Source: Verrucomicrobiales bacterium
GTDB lineage: Bacteria; Verrucomicrobiota; Verrucomicrobiia; Limisphaerales; J093
DNA length: 64,000 bases
Assembly (NCBI GenBank): GCA_024233215.1
Contig: JACKPW010000009.1
Coordinates: 124,001 to 188,000, forward strand
Reading direction: 5' to 3'
In this document: positions 1-8,690 of the stretch, piece by piece
How positions within the stretch are numbered: the stretch's first letter is position 1
Layout: every line of letters begins with the position of its first letter
Notes under the pieces: generated by a model
What the model saw: only the letters and a program-made list of their open reading frames with translations
Told to the model about the DNA's origin: nothing
Databases searched by the model: none
Position numbers and translations under genes: made by a program

Positions 1-2
1 GC

Positions 3-506
3 GCCACCCTCGACGGGGGGTCGAGCGTGGACTACCGCGTCTACTCTTCCCTGTTCCTGACCGGCTATGCCGAAGGGGATCCCGTCTTCCAATCCGGTGG
101 GGGCAGAAATGGTTCCGACCCGTACTACGCCGTCTTTGGCGGGGAATCCGCTCCGGTAGACCAGGTAAGCCTGTTTCCCGGGCAGACCGGTGTGACCGAC
201 GCCGGCGAACTCGCGTTCGCCTGGAGAAGCGTCACCATCGAAGTCCTTGACGGGTCCGCAACATGGTCTGTCGACGGCACGCCAATCGCCGTGGTGGATG
301 TGAGCACGGTGAACCTGGGCGGCGGCAACATCTTCTTCGGACATGACGACACCAACGCGGGTGTCTCCACCGATCCCAACAAGGAGCTTCTGAACGTTAC
401 CCTGATCGACAACGTCAAGGTCGAGGCCCTGGCCATTCCCGAGCCCGGCACCTATGCGCTTGGTATTATCGGTGCCCTGCTGTTGTTTGGGCGGCGACGG
501 AAGTGA
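3..506 (+). CDS. PEP-CTERM sorting domain protein, 5' end cut by window edge
   Basis: The frame is open back to the window edge, so only the C-terminal part is visible. The last 23 or so residues are a typical PEP-CTERM signal: an IPEPGTYAL motif, a short hydrophobic stretch and a terminal GRRRK basic cluster. In the known family this tail directs export and processing by an exosortase at the cell envelope. The preceding region (about 140 residues, with a TWSVDGTPIAVVDV stretch) looks like a beta-rich extracellular domain, possibly lectin-like, but I cannot name it. A GTG at position 27 is in frame but is probably internal. A strong terminator follows within 30 bp. Confidence 0.85.
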   Translation, partial: ATLDGGSSVDYRVYSSLFLTGYAEGDPVFQSGGGRNGSDPYYAVFGGESAPVDQVSLFPGQTGVTDAGELAFAWRSVTIEVLDGSATWSVDGTPIAVVDVSTVNLGGGNIFFGHDDTNAGVSTDPNKELLNVTLIDNVKVEALAIPEPGTYALGIIGALLLFGRRRK

Positions 507-530
507 TCCTGATTCCAGATTCCCGAGCGC

Positions 531-565
531 GGCCGCCCATGACGGGCGGCCGTTCTTTTTCTTGA
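531..565 (+). terminator. Rho-independent terminator after the PEP-CTERM gene
   Basis: A perfect 8-bp stem (GGCCGCCC / GGGCGGCC) with a 5-nt loop is followed by GTTCTTTTTCTT. It lies 25 bp after the PEP-CTERM stop codon and separates that gene from ileS. Confidence 0.85.
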
Positions 566-662
566 TCCCAGGCCATGAACCAAACCTGTCGCGCACCGCA
601 CTGCACCTTGCCATTCCCGGCGGGCGCCTGATACGGTCCGCGGCTTCTTGAGCGAGACGGCG

Positions 663-3575
663 ATGGACTACAAAGACACACTGAACCTTCCGCGGACGGA
701 CTTCTCCATGAAGGCCGACCTGGTGCGACGCGAACCCGAACGGTTGGCCCAATGGGAGGCCGACGGATTGTACGCGCGCATTCAGCAGGCCCGCGCGAAG
801 GCCCCGCGCTTCCTGCTGCATGACGGACCGCCCTTTGCGAACGGCGACGTCCACGTCGGCACGGCGTTGAACAAGATTCTCAAGGACCTGATCCTCAAGC
901 ACAAGACCCTGCGCGGCTTCCGCGTGCCCTATGTGCCGGGGTGGGACTGCCATGGGTTGCCCATCGAATTCAAGGTCACGCAGGAGATGCGCAAGGCCGG
1001 TCAAACGGATGCCGATCCCGCCACGATCCGGGCGGCCTGCGCTGATTACGCGCGCCGGTTCATTGATATCCAGCGCACGCAGTTCAAGCGCCTCGGGGTG
1101 CTGGGGGAGTGGGAGCGTCCCTACCTCACCCTCGACCGTGGTTACGAGGCACAGGAGTTGCGGTTGTTTGCCGACATCGTCGAAAAGGGCTTCGTCTATC
1201 GCGGGAAGAAGCCGGTGTATTGGAGCATCCCGTGCCGCACGGCCCTGGCCGAAGCCGAGGTGGAATACCAGGATCACGTCAGCCAGAGCGTTTACGTGAA
1301 GTTCCCGGTCGTGGGCTACGAGAACACCTTCCTGCTGATCTGGACCACCACGCCCTGGACCTTGCCGGCGAATCTGGCCGTGGCGTTCAATCCCACCTTC
1401 AGCTATTCGCTCGTCCGCGTCGGTGAGGGGGAGAATTGGGAGGATTATCTCGTCTCGACGGCACTGCTGAATCAGGTCGCCGAGAAGTGCGGTTGGGAAG
1501 GTTACCAGATCCTGCGCAGCCTCGATGGGGGGCACTTCACCGACACCGAATACCGGCATCCCTTCTGTGACCGGAGCGGCCGTTTGTTTGCGGCCGACTT
1601 CGTGGATAACGAGACCGGCACGGGCTTTGTGCACATCGCCCCGGGCCACGGCATGGACGACTACCTGCTCGGCGTGCGGGAAGGGTTGCCGATCTACTCG
1701 CCGGTGGACGACGACGGCTGCTTCACGCACACCGCCGACCTGCCGGCGGATCAGCAGATGCCGGCGTTCATGCTGGGCAAGGCCATCCTGGCGCGAAAGG
1801 GACGCAGTGAGGCGAACGAAGTGGTGATCGAGGAATTGACCGCCCGGAAAGCGCTGCTGCATCGCGAGGATTATCCCCACAGTTACCCGCACTGCTGGCG
1901 CAGCAAAACCCCGGTGATCTTTCGTGCCATGGACCAGTGGTTCATCAAGGTGGACCACGTGCCCGCAGCCGCCGACGCCGATCGGCGCGAATCGGAGCGC
2001 GGCGAAGATCAGCGCGGACTGACGTCCGCGGCTACGTTCCGCGAGTCAGCCCTGGCGGAGATCAACCGGGTGCAATGGGTGCCCGACTGGGGCAAAGCCC
2101 GGATCGAAGGCGCGGTGACTTCGCGGCCCGACTGGTGCATCTCGCGCCAGCGCACCTGGGGTGTGCCCATCCCGGCGTTCTACGATGCCCGGGGGGAACC
2201 GATCCTCGACGCCGCCATCGTGCGTGCCACGGCCGGACTGGTCGAAGAGCATGGCTCGAACGTCTGGTTCGAGAAGGACGCCGTGGAACTCTGGACGTTG
2301 GTGCGACCGACGGATTGGGCCGGCCCGGAGGCGGTGGCGAAGTCGCAGGATACCCTGGACGTGTGGATCGACTCCGGTTCGTCCTCCCGCGCGGTGATCA
2401 TGCAGCGGGAGGAGTTGCGGGCGGAAGCCGCGGCGGAGGCGGGGGACGCCTGGCAGGCGGACGTGTATCTCGAAGGCAGTGACCAGCATCGCGGCTGGTT
2501 CCAATCCTCGTTGCTGTTGTCGCTCGCGGGCAATGGATCGGCGCCGTTCAAGACCGTGTTGACCCACGGATTCATGGTGGACGCCGATCGCGAGAAGATC
2601 TCCAAGAGCAAGCAGGGGCAGGGCGGCTACGAGAAGCCGCAGACCGCCGATGCCTACGTGAAGCAGTGGGGTGCGGACATCCTGCGCCTGTGGGTGGCCT
2701 CGCAGGACTACCGCAACGACATCGTCGTCAGCGAGGAGCGGATCAAGAAGGTTGCCGAGAGCTACCGGTTGCTGCGCAACACACTGCGGTACCAGTTGTC
2801 GAACCTCTACGATTTCGATCCGTCGAAGGACACCGTTCCGGATGCCGAACTCACCGGTTTGGATCGCTGGATTCTTGGGGAATTCGCCCGGCTTGAGCGG
2901 GACGTGCAGCGGGCGTACGAGGCCTATGAATTCCACGTGGTTTACCAGCGCCTCAGTCAGTTTGCCGCGGTGGAACTTTCCGCCATGTATCACGACCTGG
3001 TGAAGGACCGGCTTTACACCGACCCGGCGGGTTCGGTTCGGCGACGTTCCACCCAGACAGCACTGCACCGTTTGGTGACCGGCCTGTGCCAGTTGCTGGC
3101 GCCGATGTTGGCGTTCACGGCCGATGAGGCATGGGAGTTCGTTCCCGGTCATTCCGGCGATTCCGTGCACGAGAGTCTGTGGACGTCCCACGGGTTGCTC
3201 ATGGAGGAATCGGAAGCGGAGCGCTGGCGCGCGTTGTTCAGACTGCGGGAGTCGGTGCTGGCTGAATTGGAGAAGGCGCGCCAGTCGAAGCTGATCGGCA
3301 AGAGCCTGGAGGCGCAGGTGAAACTGACGGTGGCCGGGGAGCAGTTCGAGGCGGTCGGGGGCGCGGCAGCGGCGGATGAACTGCGCGAGGTGCTAAATGT
3401 CTCGCAACTGACTTTCGCGGTTCTGGCTGGGGAGTCCGCTGAGCCGGCCATCGAAGTCGCGAAGGGCGAAGGCGGCAAATGCGCCCGCTGCTGGCACTGG
3501 GAGACGGACATTGGCGGGCACGGCGATCATCCTGAGATTTGCGGCCGTTGCGTCGCGGCCGTGGCGACGGTGTAG
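663..3575 (+). CDS. ileS: Isoleucyl-tRNA synthetase
   Basis: Cytoplasmic class I aminoacyl-tRNA synthetase that charges tRNA-Ile. The ATG at 663 (MDYKDTLNLPRTDF) matches the usual IleS N-terminus; an in-frame TTG at 648 is less likely. About 970 residues. The HIGH-box region reads GDVHVGTALNKILKD (H64-T67), so the fourth position is Thr instead of His. The KMSKS box is KISKS (645-649). The C-terminus has the CARCW/CGRC zinc-binding cysteines. The signatures WCISRQRTWGVPIPAF and DVWIDSGSS are present. Residues about 435-458 are an extra segment, absent from ordinary IleS, encoded by a palindromic repeat element at 1965-2035 (see separate entry). The frame is intact on both sides. Confidence 0.97.
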   Translation: MDYKDTLNLPRTDFSMKADLVRREPERLAQWEADGLYARIQQARAKAPRFLLHDGPPFANGDVHVGTALNKILKDLILKHKTLRGFRVPYVPGWDCHGLPIEFKVTQEMRKAGQTDADPATIRAACADYARRFIDIQRTQFKRLGVLGEWERPYLTLDRGYEAQELRLFADIVEKGFVYRGKKPVYWSIPCRTALAEAEVEYQDHVSQSVYVKFPVVGYENTFLLIWTTTPWTLPANLAVAFNPTFSYSLVRVGEGENWEDYLVSTALLNQVAEKCGWEGYQILRSLDGGHFTDTEYRHPFCDRSGRLFAADFVDNETGTGFVHIAPGHGMDDYLLGVREGLPIYSPVDDDGCFTHTADLPADQQMPAFMLGKAILARKGRSEANEVVIEELTARKALLHREDYPHSYPHCWRSKTPVIFRAMDQWFIKVDHVPAAADADRRESERGEDQRGLTSAATFRESALAEINRVQWVPDWGKARIEGAVTSRPDWCISRQRTWGVPIPAFYDARGEPILDAAIVRATAGLVEEHGSNVWFEKDAVELWTLVRPTDWAGPEAVAKSQDTLDVWIDSGSSSRAVIMQREELRAEAAAEAGDAWQADVYLEGSDQHRGWFQSSLLLSLAGNGSAPFKTVLTHGFMVDADREKISKSKQGQGGYEKPQTADAYVKQWGADILRLWVASQDYRNDIVVSEERIKKVAESYRLLRNTLRYQLSNLYDFDPSKDTVPDAELTGLDRWILGEFARLERDVQRAYEAYEFHVVYQRLSQFAAVELSAMYHDLVKDRLYTDPAGSVRRRSTQTALHRLVTGLCQLLAPMLAFTADEAWEFVPGHSGDSVHESLWTSHGLLMEESEAERWRALFRLRESVLAELEKARQSKLIGKSLEAQVKLTVAGEQFEAVGGAAAADELREVLNVSQLTFAVLAGESAEPAIEVAKGEGGKCARCWHWETDIGGHGDHPEICGRCVAAVATV
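1965..2035. repeat. Two-hairpin palindromic element (family 1) inside ileS
   Basis: The last 24 nt (2012-2035) are identical to the reverse complement of 12107-12130 in an intergenic copy. The right hairpin has stem CGCGGAC/GTCCGCG with loop TGAC. The left hairpin is a diverged CGCCGA/TCGGCG. The left end GCAGCCGCCGAC matches the GTAGCCGCCGAC end of the intergenic copy. It is read in frame as a charged, Ala-rich stretch of about 24 residues in IleS. Confidence 0.85.
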
Positions 3576-3672
3576 GGGAGGGCATCTGATTCCCCGGTGC
3601 TGTGCTTGCTTTTCGATCCCCCTTGCGCATTGAACGGGATGAGTAGTGGTGTTAGCCTATGTCCCAAGAAGC

Positions 3673-3894
3673 ATGAGTGATCAGGAGCAGCAGGTCCGGG
3701 TCATCGACCGGTCGCAGTTGTGCGCGTTGTCGTTCGCCGAGGCGGAGCGCGAAGATCGGGAATACTGGTGGAGCCGGACGCCCGAGGAGCGGCTGCGGCA
3801 CGTCGAGATGCTTCGGGAGCTGAATCATGGATCCGCGGTCATTAACCAGGGACTTCAGCGAGTTCTTGCAGTGTCTGAACGCCCACGCCGTTGA
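3673..3894 (+). CDS. Small protein paired with a nucleotidyltransferase
   Basis: 73-residue protein starting at the ATG at 3673 (MSDQEQQV); upstream in-frame GTGs at 3646 and 3649 are possible but less likely. It contains a WWSRTPEERLRHVEMLREL segment. Short proteins with a TPEERL...LR motif are commonly found directly upstream of minimal nucleotidyltransferase genes. Its 3' end overlaps the next gene by 68 nt in a different frame, which implies coupled translation. The function is unknown. An antitoxin or partner role is an inference from gene arrangement only. Confidence 0.7.
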   Translation: MSDQEQQVRVIDRSQLCALSFAEAEREDREYWWSRTPEERLRHVEMLRELNHGSAVINQGLQRVLAVSERPRR

Positions 3895-4276
3895 ATACCT
3901 CGTGGTGGGGGGGCACGCGGTCGCCTATCATGGTTACCCGCGCGCGACCTCGGACTTGGATGTGTGGGTTGCCGTCAATCCCACCAATGCTTACCGCTTG
4001 GCGACGGCGCTGCGCCAGTTCGGATTCGATGTGCCCGACCTGACTCCTGAATTGTTCCTTCGTCCCGATCGGATCGTGCGGATGGGAATTCCCCCCAACC
4101 GGATTGAGATCCAAACCGGCATCGATGGGGTGGATTTTCAGGCATGCGAACCACGCGGGGCGGCGGCCGATTTGGGAGGGGTGAGCGTCAGGTTTATCTC
4201 CCTCGCGGATCTCAAGGCCAACAAGAAGGCAAGCGGACGGAACAAGGACCTCGCCGACCTGGATCATTTGCCTTGA
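3827..4276 (+). CDS. Minimal nucleotidyltransferase (AbiEii/DUF6036-like)
   Basis: 149-residue protein with the nucleotidyltransferase core: YLVVGGHAVAYHG (residues about 24-36) followed by the metal-binding DLDVWV, then IEIQTGIDGVDF, which supplies the later conserved region. A C-terminal ISLADLKANKKASGRNKDLADL segment is typical of this group. The family transfers nucleotides to RNA or protein, and several members are toxins. The gene overlaps the small upstream gene by 68 nt, so the two form one unit. It is shorter than full AbiEii, so the target and any toxin role are open. Confidence 0.82.
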   Translation: MDPRSLTRDFSEFLQCLNAHAVEYLVVGGHAVAYHGYPRATSDLDVWVAVNPTNAYRLATALRQFGFDVPDLTPELFLRPDRIVRMGIPPNRIEIQTGIDGVDFQACEPRGAAADLGGVSVRFISLADLKANKKASGRNKDLADLDHLP

Positions 4277-4399
4277 ACGCTCCGGGCTGTCGGCGCTCGG
4301 ACCGAGGTTTCCAGTCCTGATCCAACTTCCGGCGGGCGGGCGCGCGGACCCGGTGTTTGGTTGACATGCTGCCTGACGGCGAATCACGCTCAGAGCGTC

Positions 4400-5257
4400 A
4401 TGAGAATGTCCGCCCGTGCTGCCAAACGATCCGCGCCCTCGGCCTTCACGCTGATCGAATTGCTCGTGGTGATCGCCATCATCGCCATTCTGGCCGGAAT
4501 GCTCCTTCCGGCCTTGTCGAAGGCGAAACTCAAGGCCCAGGGAATCCAGTGCATGAGCAACCTGCGCAGCCTCATGCTCGCGTTCTCCATGCACGCGGAT
4601 GACCACGAGGGCCGGGTGGCCTGCGCCATGGGGGACGCTCCCGATACGTGGATGACCGGTCGGGTCGACTTCAGCCCGGACAACGAATCGAACTGGAACA
4701 TCGAACGGGACATCAAACAGAGTCCGCTCTGGCCCTACGCCCCCAGCCACGAGATCTTTCATTGTCCCGGCGATCGCTCCCGCGTCCAGCCCAGCAGCGG
4801 TCCTTTCGCGGGAACGACGGTTCCCCGGGTGCGCAGTCACTCCATGAACTATTGGATCGGCGCCTGGAACGGCAAGGACCGCCTCAATGTCGGGGGCGAC
4901 ACGACCTGGCGGGTCTACCGGCAATTGGGTGACATGGTTGACCCGGGGCCTTCGATGACGTTCGTCTTCGTGGACATGCGCGAGGACAAGGTCAACACGG
5001 GAAGTTTCCTCGTCGACATGCAGGGTTACCCCGACCAACCCGGCCAGCTTCGGTTCTGGGAGGATTACCCGGCCAGTTACCATCACCTGGCCGGCGGCGT
5101 CTCCTTCGCGGATGGCCATGCGGAGATTCATCGATGGGTCGATCCCCGCACGACCCCGCCCATTCCTCCGAACACCCAGAACGTCGGGATCGTGCCGTCC
5201 CCCGACAACCGGGACATCATGTGGCTCCAGGAACACGCCACCCGCCGGGTGCGGTGA
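4400..5257 (+). CDS. Prepilin-type N-terminal / H-X9-DG protein
   Basis: Residues about 14-35 hold the type IV prepilin cleavage and methylation motif FTLIELLVVIAIIAILAGMLL preceded by a basic leader. The C-terminus contains YHHLAGGVSFADGHAEIHRW, the H-X9-DG motif typical of the large pseudopilin-like families of Planctomycetota and Verrucomicrobiota. It is processed by prepilin peptidase and anchored in the envelope. The ATG at 4400 is preferred over a TTG at 4361. It converges on the kinase gene at 5311. No secretion-machinery gene is adjacent, so it is probably one of many stand-alone paralogues. Confidence 0.9.
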   Translation: MRMSARAAKRSAPSAFTLIELLVVIAIIAILAGMLLPALSKAKLKAQGIQCMSNLRSLMLAFSMHADDHEGRVACAMGDAPDTWMTGRVDFSPDNESNWNIERDIKQSPLWPYAPSHEIFHCPGDRSRVQPSSGPFAGTTVPRVRSHSMNYWIGAWNGKDRLNVGGDTTWRVYRQLGDMVDPGPSMTFVFVDMREDKVNTGSFLVDMQGYPDQPGQLRFWEDYPASYHHLAGGVSFADGHAEIHRWVDPRTTPPIPPNTQNVGIVPSPDNRDIMWLQEHATRRVR

Positions 5258-5310
5258 GGACGTCCAGGGAGGCGGTTCTCACCTCCTGTAGTCAGCGAAC
5301 GGGGCGGCGC

Positions 5311-8300
5311 TCAACCGTGATCAGCGTCGACGATTGTCAGTCGTTGGAACCGTTCCCCTGACCCGATCTGCGACGCGAGGATTTGAATGCCGCCGTATGT
5401 CAGGACGGCGAGCCTCGTTCCGTCCCGGGTGAACCGGCATCCTCTGGCGCGACCGTCGATCGCGGGGGAAACGAGTTCCCGCCCGGACTCGACATCGTAG
5501 ACGAACACTCTTCCGTCGCCCACCACCGCCAGACGGGTGCCGTCCGGGTGGAAGTCGACACTGCACATCCAATTGTCCGCCAGGCCGCGTGTTGGCAACG
5601 TCCGAAGCCTCTGCTCTTCGACGGCGTCCCACAGATGGACGGCTCCGGTCTGGTCCACGGTGGCTATCAGGCGGCCATCTCGCGACTGCCTTGCCAGTCT
5701 CAGTGGGATCCGGTGGGGCAGGGTCCCCCTGACGGTCAGTTCGGGAGCATCCAGAATCTCGAGGACACGGCCCTCTTCGGCGGAAACGAGCAGTGTCCGC
5801 GAGTCCGCCCCCCACCATGCAAGGCGGGCTCCGGTTTGGAAGGAGCCAATCGCGCTCCCATCCTGGACCTCCCAGAGCGTGTAATCGGTGCCGGCACCTT
5901 CCACCGTCAGCAGCCGACTCTCATCCGGTGAGAATGCCTGATCACCGGCCGGGTAGATTTCCCTTTCGGAGCTGAGCGTGCAAACCCGCGCAGCGCCCGG
6001 CAGATCCTGGATGGCGATATGTCCGGCGTCGTCTCTGAAACAGACCAGGCGTCCAGAGGGGGAAATGGCCACAACCGTCCGGTTCGTGGTTGGCAGTTGC
6101 CAATCGGTTTGGCTCAACTCGGGGATGCCGCCCAGGATCCGCAGCCTGCCATCCTTCCACCAGCAGGCCATGGCGCTCCCGGCGGAGTAGGCGACTCCCG
6201 CGAGGCCCGATGGCAGGGCAACCAGGGTGTCCCCTCGCCTTGGATTCTCGACCAGGTTCCAGACGTGGACCTGTCCATCCCCCTGGGTGGTCGCCAGCAG
6301 TCTTCCGTCCTGTGAGATCGCCATGTCGGATATCATCCTGACCAGACAGCCGTGGAGAGTTCTTTCCGCCGACCAGTCTGTGGCGTTCCGCACCGTGACG
6401 CTCCCCTCGGCATCGACCGTTACCAGTCGCCGGCCGTCCGGAGAGAAGACGAGCTTGCTGACCGGGCCAACCCCCATGGGGGAAAACGACTCCTCCGGAT
6501 GACCCATGACGTTGACTCTGGGGCGGCTTCCCCCGACGGCCAGGGCCGCGCCATCCGGGGTAAAGGCGAAGCACGGGTACTCTCCGGCGGGAACCTCCAG
6601 TGGGATTTGCCGCAGCAGGACCCGCTTTTCGGTATCCCACAGAGCAATCGTGTCGATTGCCTGCGCGGCCACCAGTGGTTGCCCGGAAGCAAATGCAATC
6701 TCGGCATAGCGATCGCTCGGTCCGGTCAGTTCGGCGAGTACCCGGCCGGTGGCGAAGTCATGCAGCAAGGCCTTGCCGGAGACATTCCGGGCCGCGAGCA
6801 GGCGCCCTGACGGCGACACCCGGATGGTTGTGACCTCCGTCAACCGGCGGAACGGGGTGTCGGGGGTCCAGTCAGCGGTCCGCCAGCCGAGCAGGACGGT
6901 GCCCCATGGGCCGGTGGTGCCAAAGCCCGCACTGCGCCCCAACAGCAGCGTGCCATCCGGGGTCAGCGTCAGCGCGGTCACCGATCCCCTGTCATCCGGA
7001 TGGCTCTGGCAGGACCAACGCCTGAGCTCCTGCCGTGACTCCAGGTCCCAGAGGGCCACCGTATGATCTGATCCGGAGGAGGCGAGTTGGTGGCCCCCTG
7101 TGAGAAAGGCCACCGAATAGGCGGCGCCCTCATGGGCTTGGACCGAGAACAGCGCGTCCGATTCCGAGGCATTCCAGAGATACCGCCACTCCCATCCGCG
7201 GAAGTCCGGCCCGCCCGGTTCCGGGCGATGTTGATCGAGCAGAACCCGGACACGATCCAGGTCGTTCTTGCCCAGCGCCTGAGAGGCCAGGTTCATGTCC
7301 GAGACGTAGGCACTTCGCCGGGCCTCCATCTCGCTCAGGCCGGCCCGCTGCCTCTGCCGGTGCTCCAGGATCGCGAACCAGGTACTGGTGACCGATCCGG
7401 CGAGCAGCGTGAGCCCCACCATCGACGCGGTGGCTACCAGGACCCGGTGTCGCCGGACGTACTTCCGGAGCCGGTACGCCGCGCTGGGGGGGCGGGCCAG
7501 GACCGGTTCGTCACGCAGATGGTGTTCGATTTCCCGGGCAAGTGCAGCGGCCGATTCATAACGCCGGCGCCGGTCCTTCTCGAGCGCCTTCATGACGATC
7601 CAGTCCAGGTCGCCGCGGACCAGGGACACCAGTCGGGGTGCCACGGTGTTCCGGTGTCCGGCGGTCTGGTCGAGTTCTCCCGCCCTGAGCGTGCTCAGCC
7701 GGGTGGAGGGAGTCGGTGGTTCCTGCTCACGGATGATCCGTCGCATCTCGTCAACGCCGGCAGCCAGCAGGGTCCGGCTCTCGAATGGGGGACTGCCGGT
7801 AAGCAGTTCGTAAAGCAGGACTCCGAGGGCGTAGACGTCGGTGCGGGTATCGATGCCCAGTCCACTCATCTCCGCCTGTTCCGGGCTCATGTAGGCCGGG
7901 GTGCCGACGAACTGATGAAAGGCGGTGTAAAGGGTCTTGTCCGTGAGCAGTTGCTGGTCAGTGGCCTTCGCCAGACCGAAATCAATCACCTTCGGCACCG
8001 GCACCCCGTCATGGAGCGTGACCAGGATGTTCGACGGCTTGAGGTCACGGTGAATGATACCCTGCTGGTGGGCGTGTTGGACGGCGTGGCAGACCTGGAT
8101 GAACAACTCCAGTCGTTGGGGCATCGGGAGCCGCTCCTGATCGCAGAAGTCGGTGATCCGGGTTCCCCGGACCAGTTCCATGACGAAGTAGGGCCGGCCC
8201 GATGTGGTTGATCCGGCCTCGAGGACCCGGGCGATGTTGGGATGGTCCATCATCGCGAGTGCCTGGCGTTCGGCCTCGAAGCGCGCGACGACTTCCCGTG

Positions 8301-8643
8301 AGTCCATGCCCGGCTTGATGATCTTCAGCGCCACGCGTCGTCGCACGGGTTCGTCCTGTTCTGCCACGAAGACCTCGCCGCACCCTCCCTCCCCCAGCCG
8401 TTCCAGCAGCTTGTAGGACCCGATCCGGGTTCCCACCCTCGGGGCCCGGGTCTCCCCTGCGGTCAGGCTCACGGGTGTCTGGAGGAACGTGCCGACGCGG
8501 GAGGCTGACGCCAGCAACGACTCCAGCATGGCCTTCGCCGGGGGATCGTCCGCACACGCTGCTTCGATGAAGGTGGCGCGCTCCCCGGCCGATCCGATTG
8601 CCAGGGCCTCGGCAAAAAGCGTTTCGATGCGTTGCAGGTTCAT
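5311..8643 (-). CDS. Ser/Thr protein kinase with C-terminal WD40 repeats
   Basis: 1110-residue membrane kinase. Residues about 77-376 form the kinase domain: glycine loop LGEGGCGEVF, catalytic Lys107 in VALKII, HRDLKPSN (198-205), DFG (221-223) and GTPAYMSPEQ. A single membrane span follows at about 400-425. The remaining 600 or so residues are WD40 repeats (for example VAFLTGGHQLASSGSDHTVALWD), predicted to be extracytoplasmic. An N-terminal segment (1-60) resembles the region common in Planctomycetota and Verrucomicrobiota kinases. It lies downstream of, and on the same strand as, an ECF sigma factor. That sigma/kinase pairing is frequent in these phyla and suggests that phosphorylation controls the sigma factor. 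Confidence 0.93.
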   Translation of the reverse strand: MNLQRIETLFAEALAIGSAGERATFIEAACADDPPAKAMLESLLASASRVGTFLQTPVSLTAGETRAPRVGTRIGSYKLLERLGEGGCGEVFVAEQDEPVRRRVALKIIKPGMDSREVVARFEAERQALAMMDHPNIARVLEAGSTTSGRPYFVMELVRGTRITDFCDQERLPMPQRLELFIQVCHAVQHAHQQGIIHRDLKPSNILVTLHDGVPVPKVIDFGLAKATDQQLLTDKTLYTAFHQFVGTPAYMSPEQAEMSGLGIDTRTDVYALGVLLYELLTGSPPFESRTLLAAGVDEMRRIIREQEPPTPSTRLSTLRAGELDQTAGHRNTVAPRLVSLVRGDLDWIVMKALEKDRRRRYESAAALAREIEHHLRDEPVLARPPSAAYRLRKYVRRHRVLVATASMVGLTLLAGSVTSTWFAILEHRQRQRAGLSEMEARRSAYVSDMNLASQALGKNDLDRVRVLLDQHRPEPGGPDFRGWEWRYLWNASESDALFSVQAHEGAAYSVAFLTGGHQLASSGSDHTVALWDLESRQELRRWSCQSHPDDRGSVTALTLTPDGTLLLGRSAGFGTTGPWGTVLLGWRTADWTPDTPFRRLTEVTTIRVSPSGRLLAARNVSGKALLHDFATGRVLAELTGPSDRYAEIAFASGQPLVAAQAIDTIALWDTEKRVLLRQIPLEVPAGEYPCFAFTPDGAALAVGGSRPRVNVMGHPEESFSPMGVGPVSKLVFSPDGRRLVTVDAEGSVTVRNATDWSAERTLHGCLVRMISDMAISQDGRLLATTQGDGQVHVWNLVENPRRGDTLVALPSGLAGVAYSAGSAMACWWKDGRLRILGGIPELSQTDWQLPTTNRTVVAISPSGRLVCFRDDAGHIAIQDLPGAARVCTLSSEREIYPAGDQAFSPDESRLLTVEGAGTDYTLWEVQDGSAIGSFQTGARLAWWGADSRTLLVSAEEGRVLEILDAPELTVRGTLPHRIPLRLARQSRDGRLIATVDQTGAVHLWDAVEEQRLRTLPTRGLADNWMCSVDFHPDGTRLAVVGDGRVFVYDVESGRELVSPAIDGRARGCRFTRDGTRLAVLTYGGIQILASQIGSGERFQRLTIVDADHG

Positions 8644-8690
8644 GGAGCGCGGTGCCTTCCGGCCTTTGGGAGGCCGCGGTGCGGGTCGTT

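Noticed and set aside
507..662. T-box riboswitch before ileS
   Set aside because: The interval is only about 155 bp, is occupied by the terminator of the preceding gene, and shows no T-box consensus.
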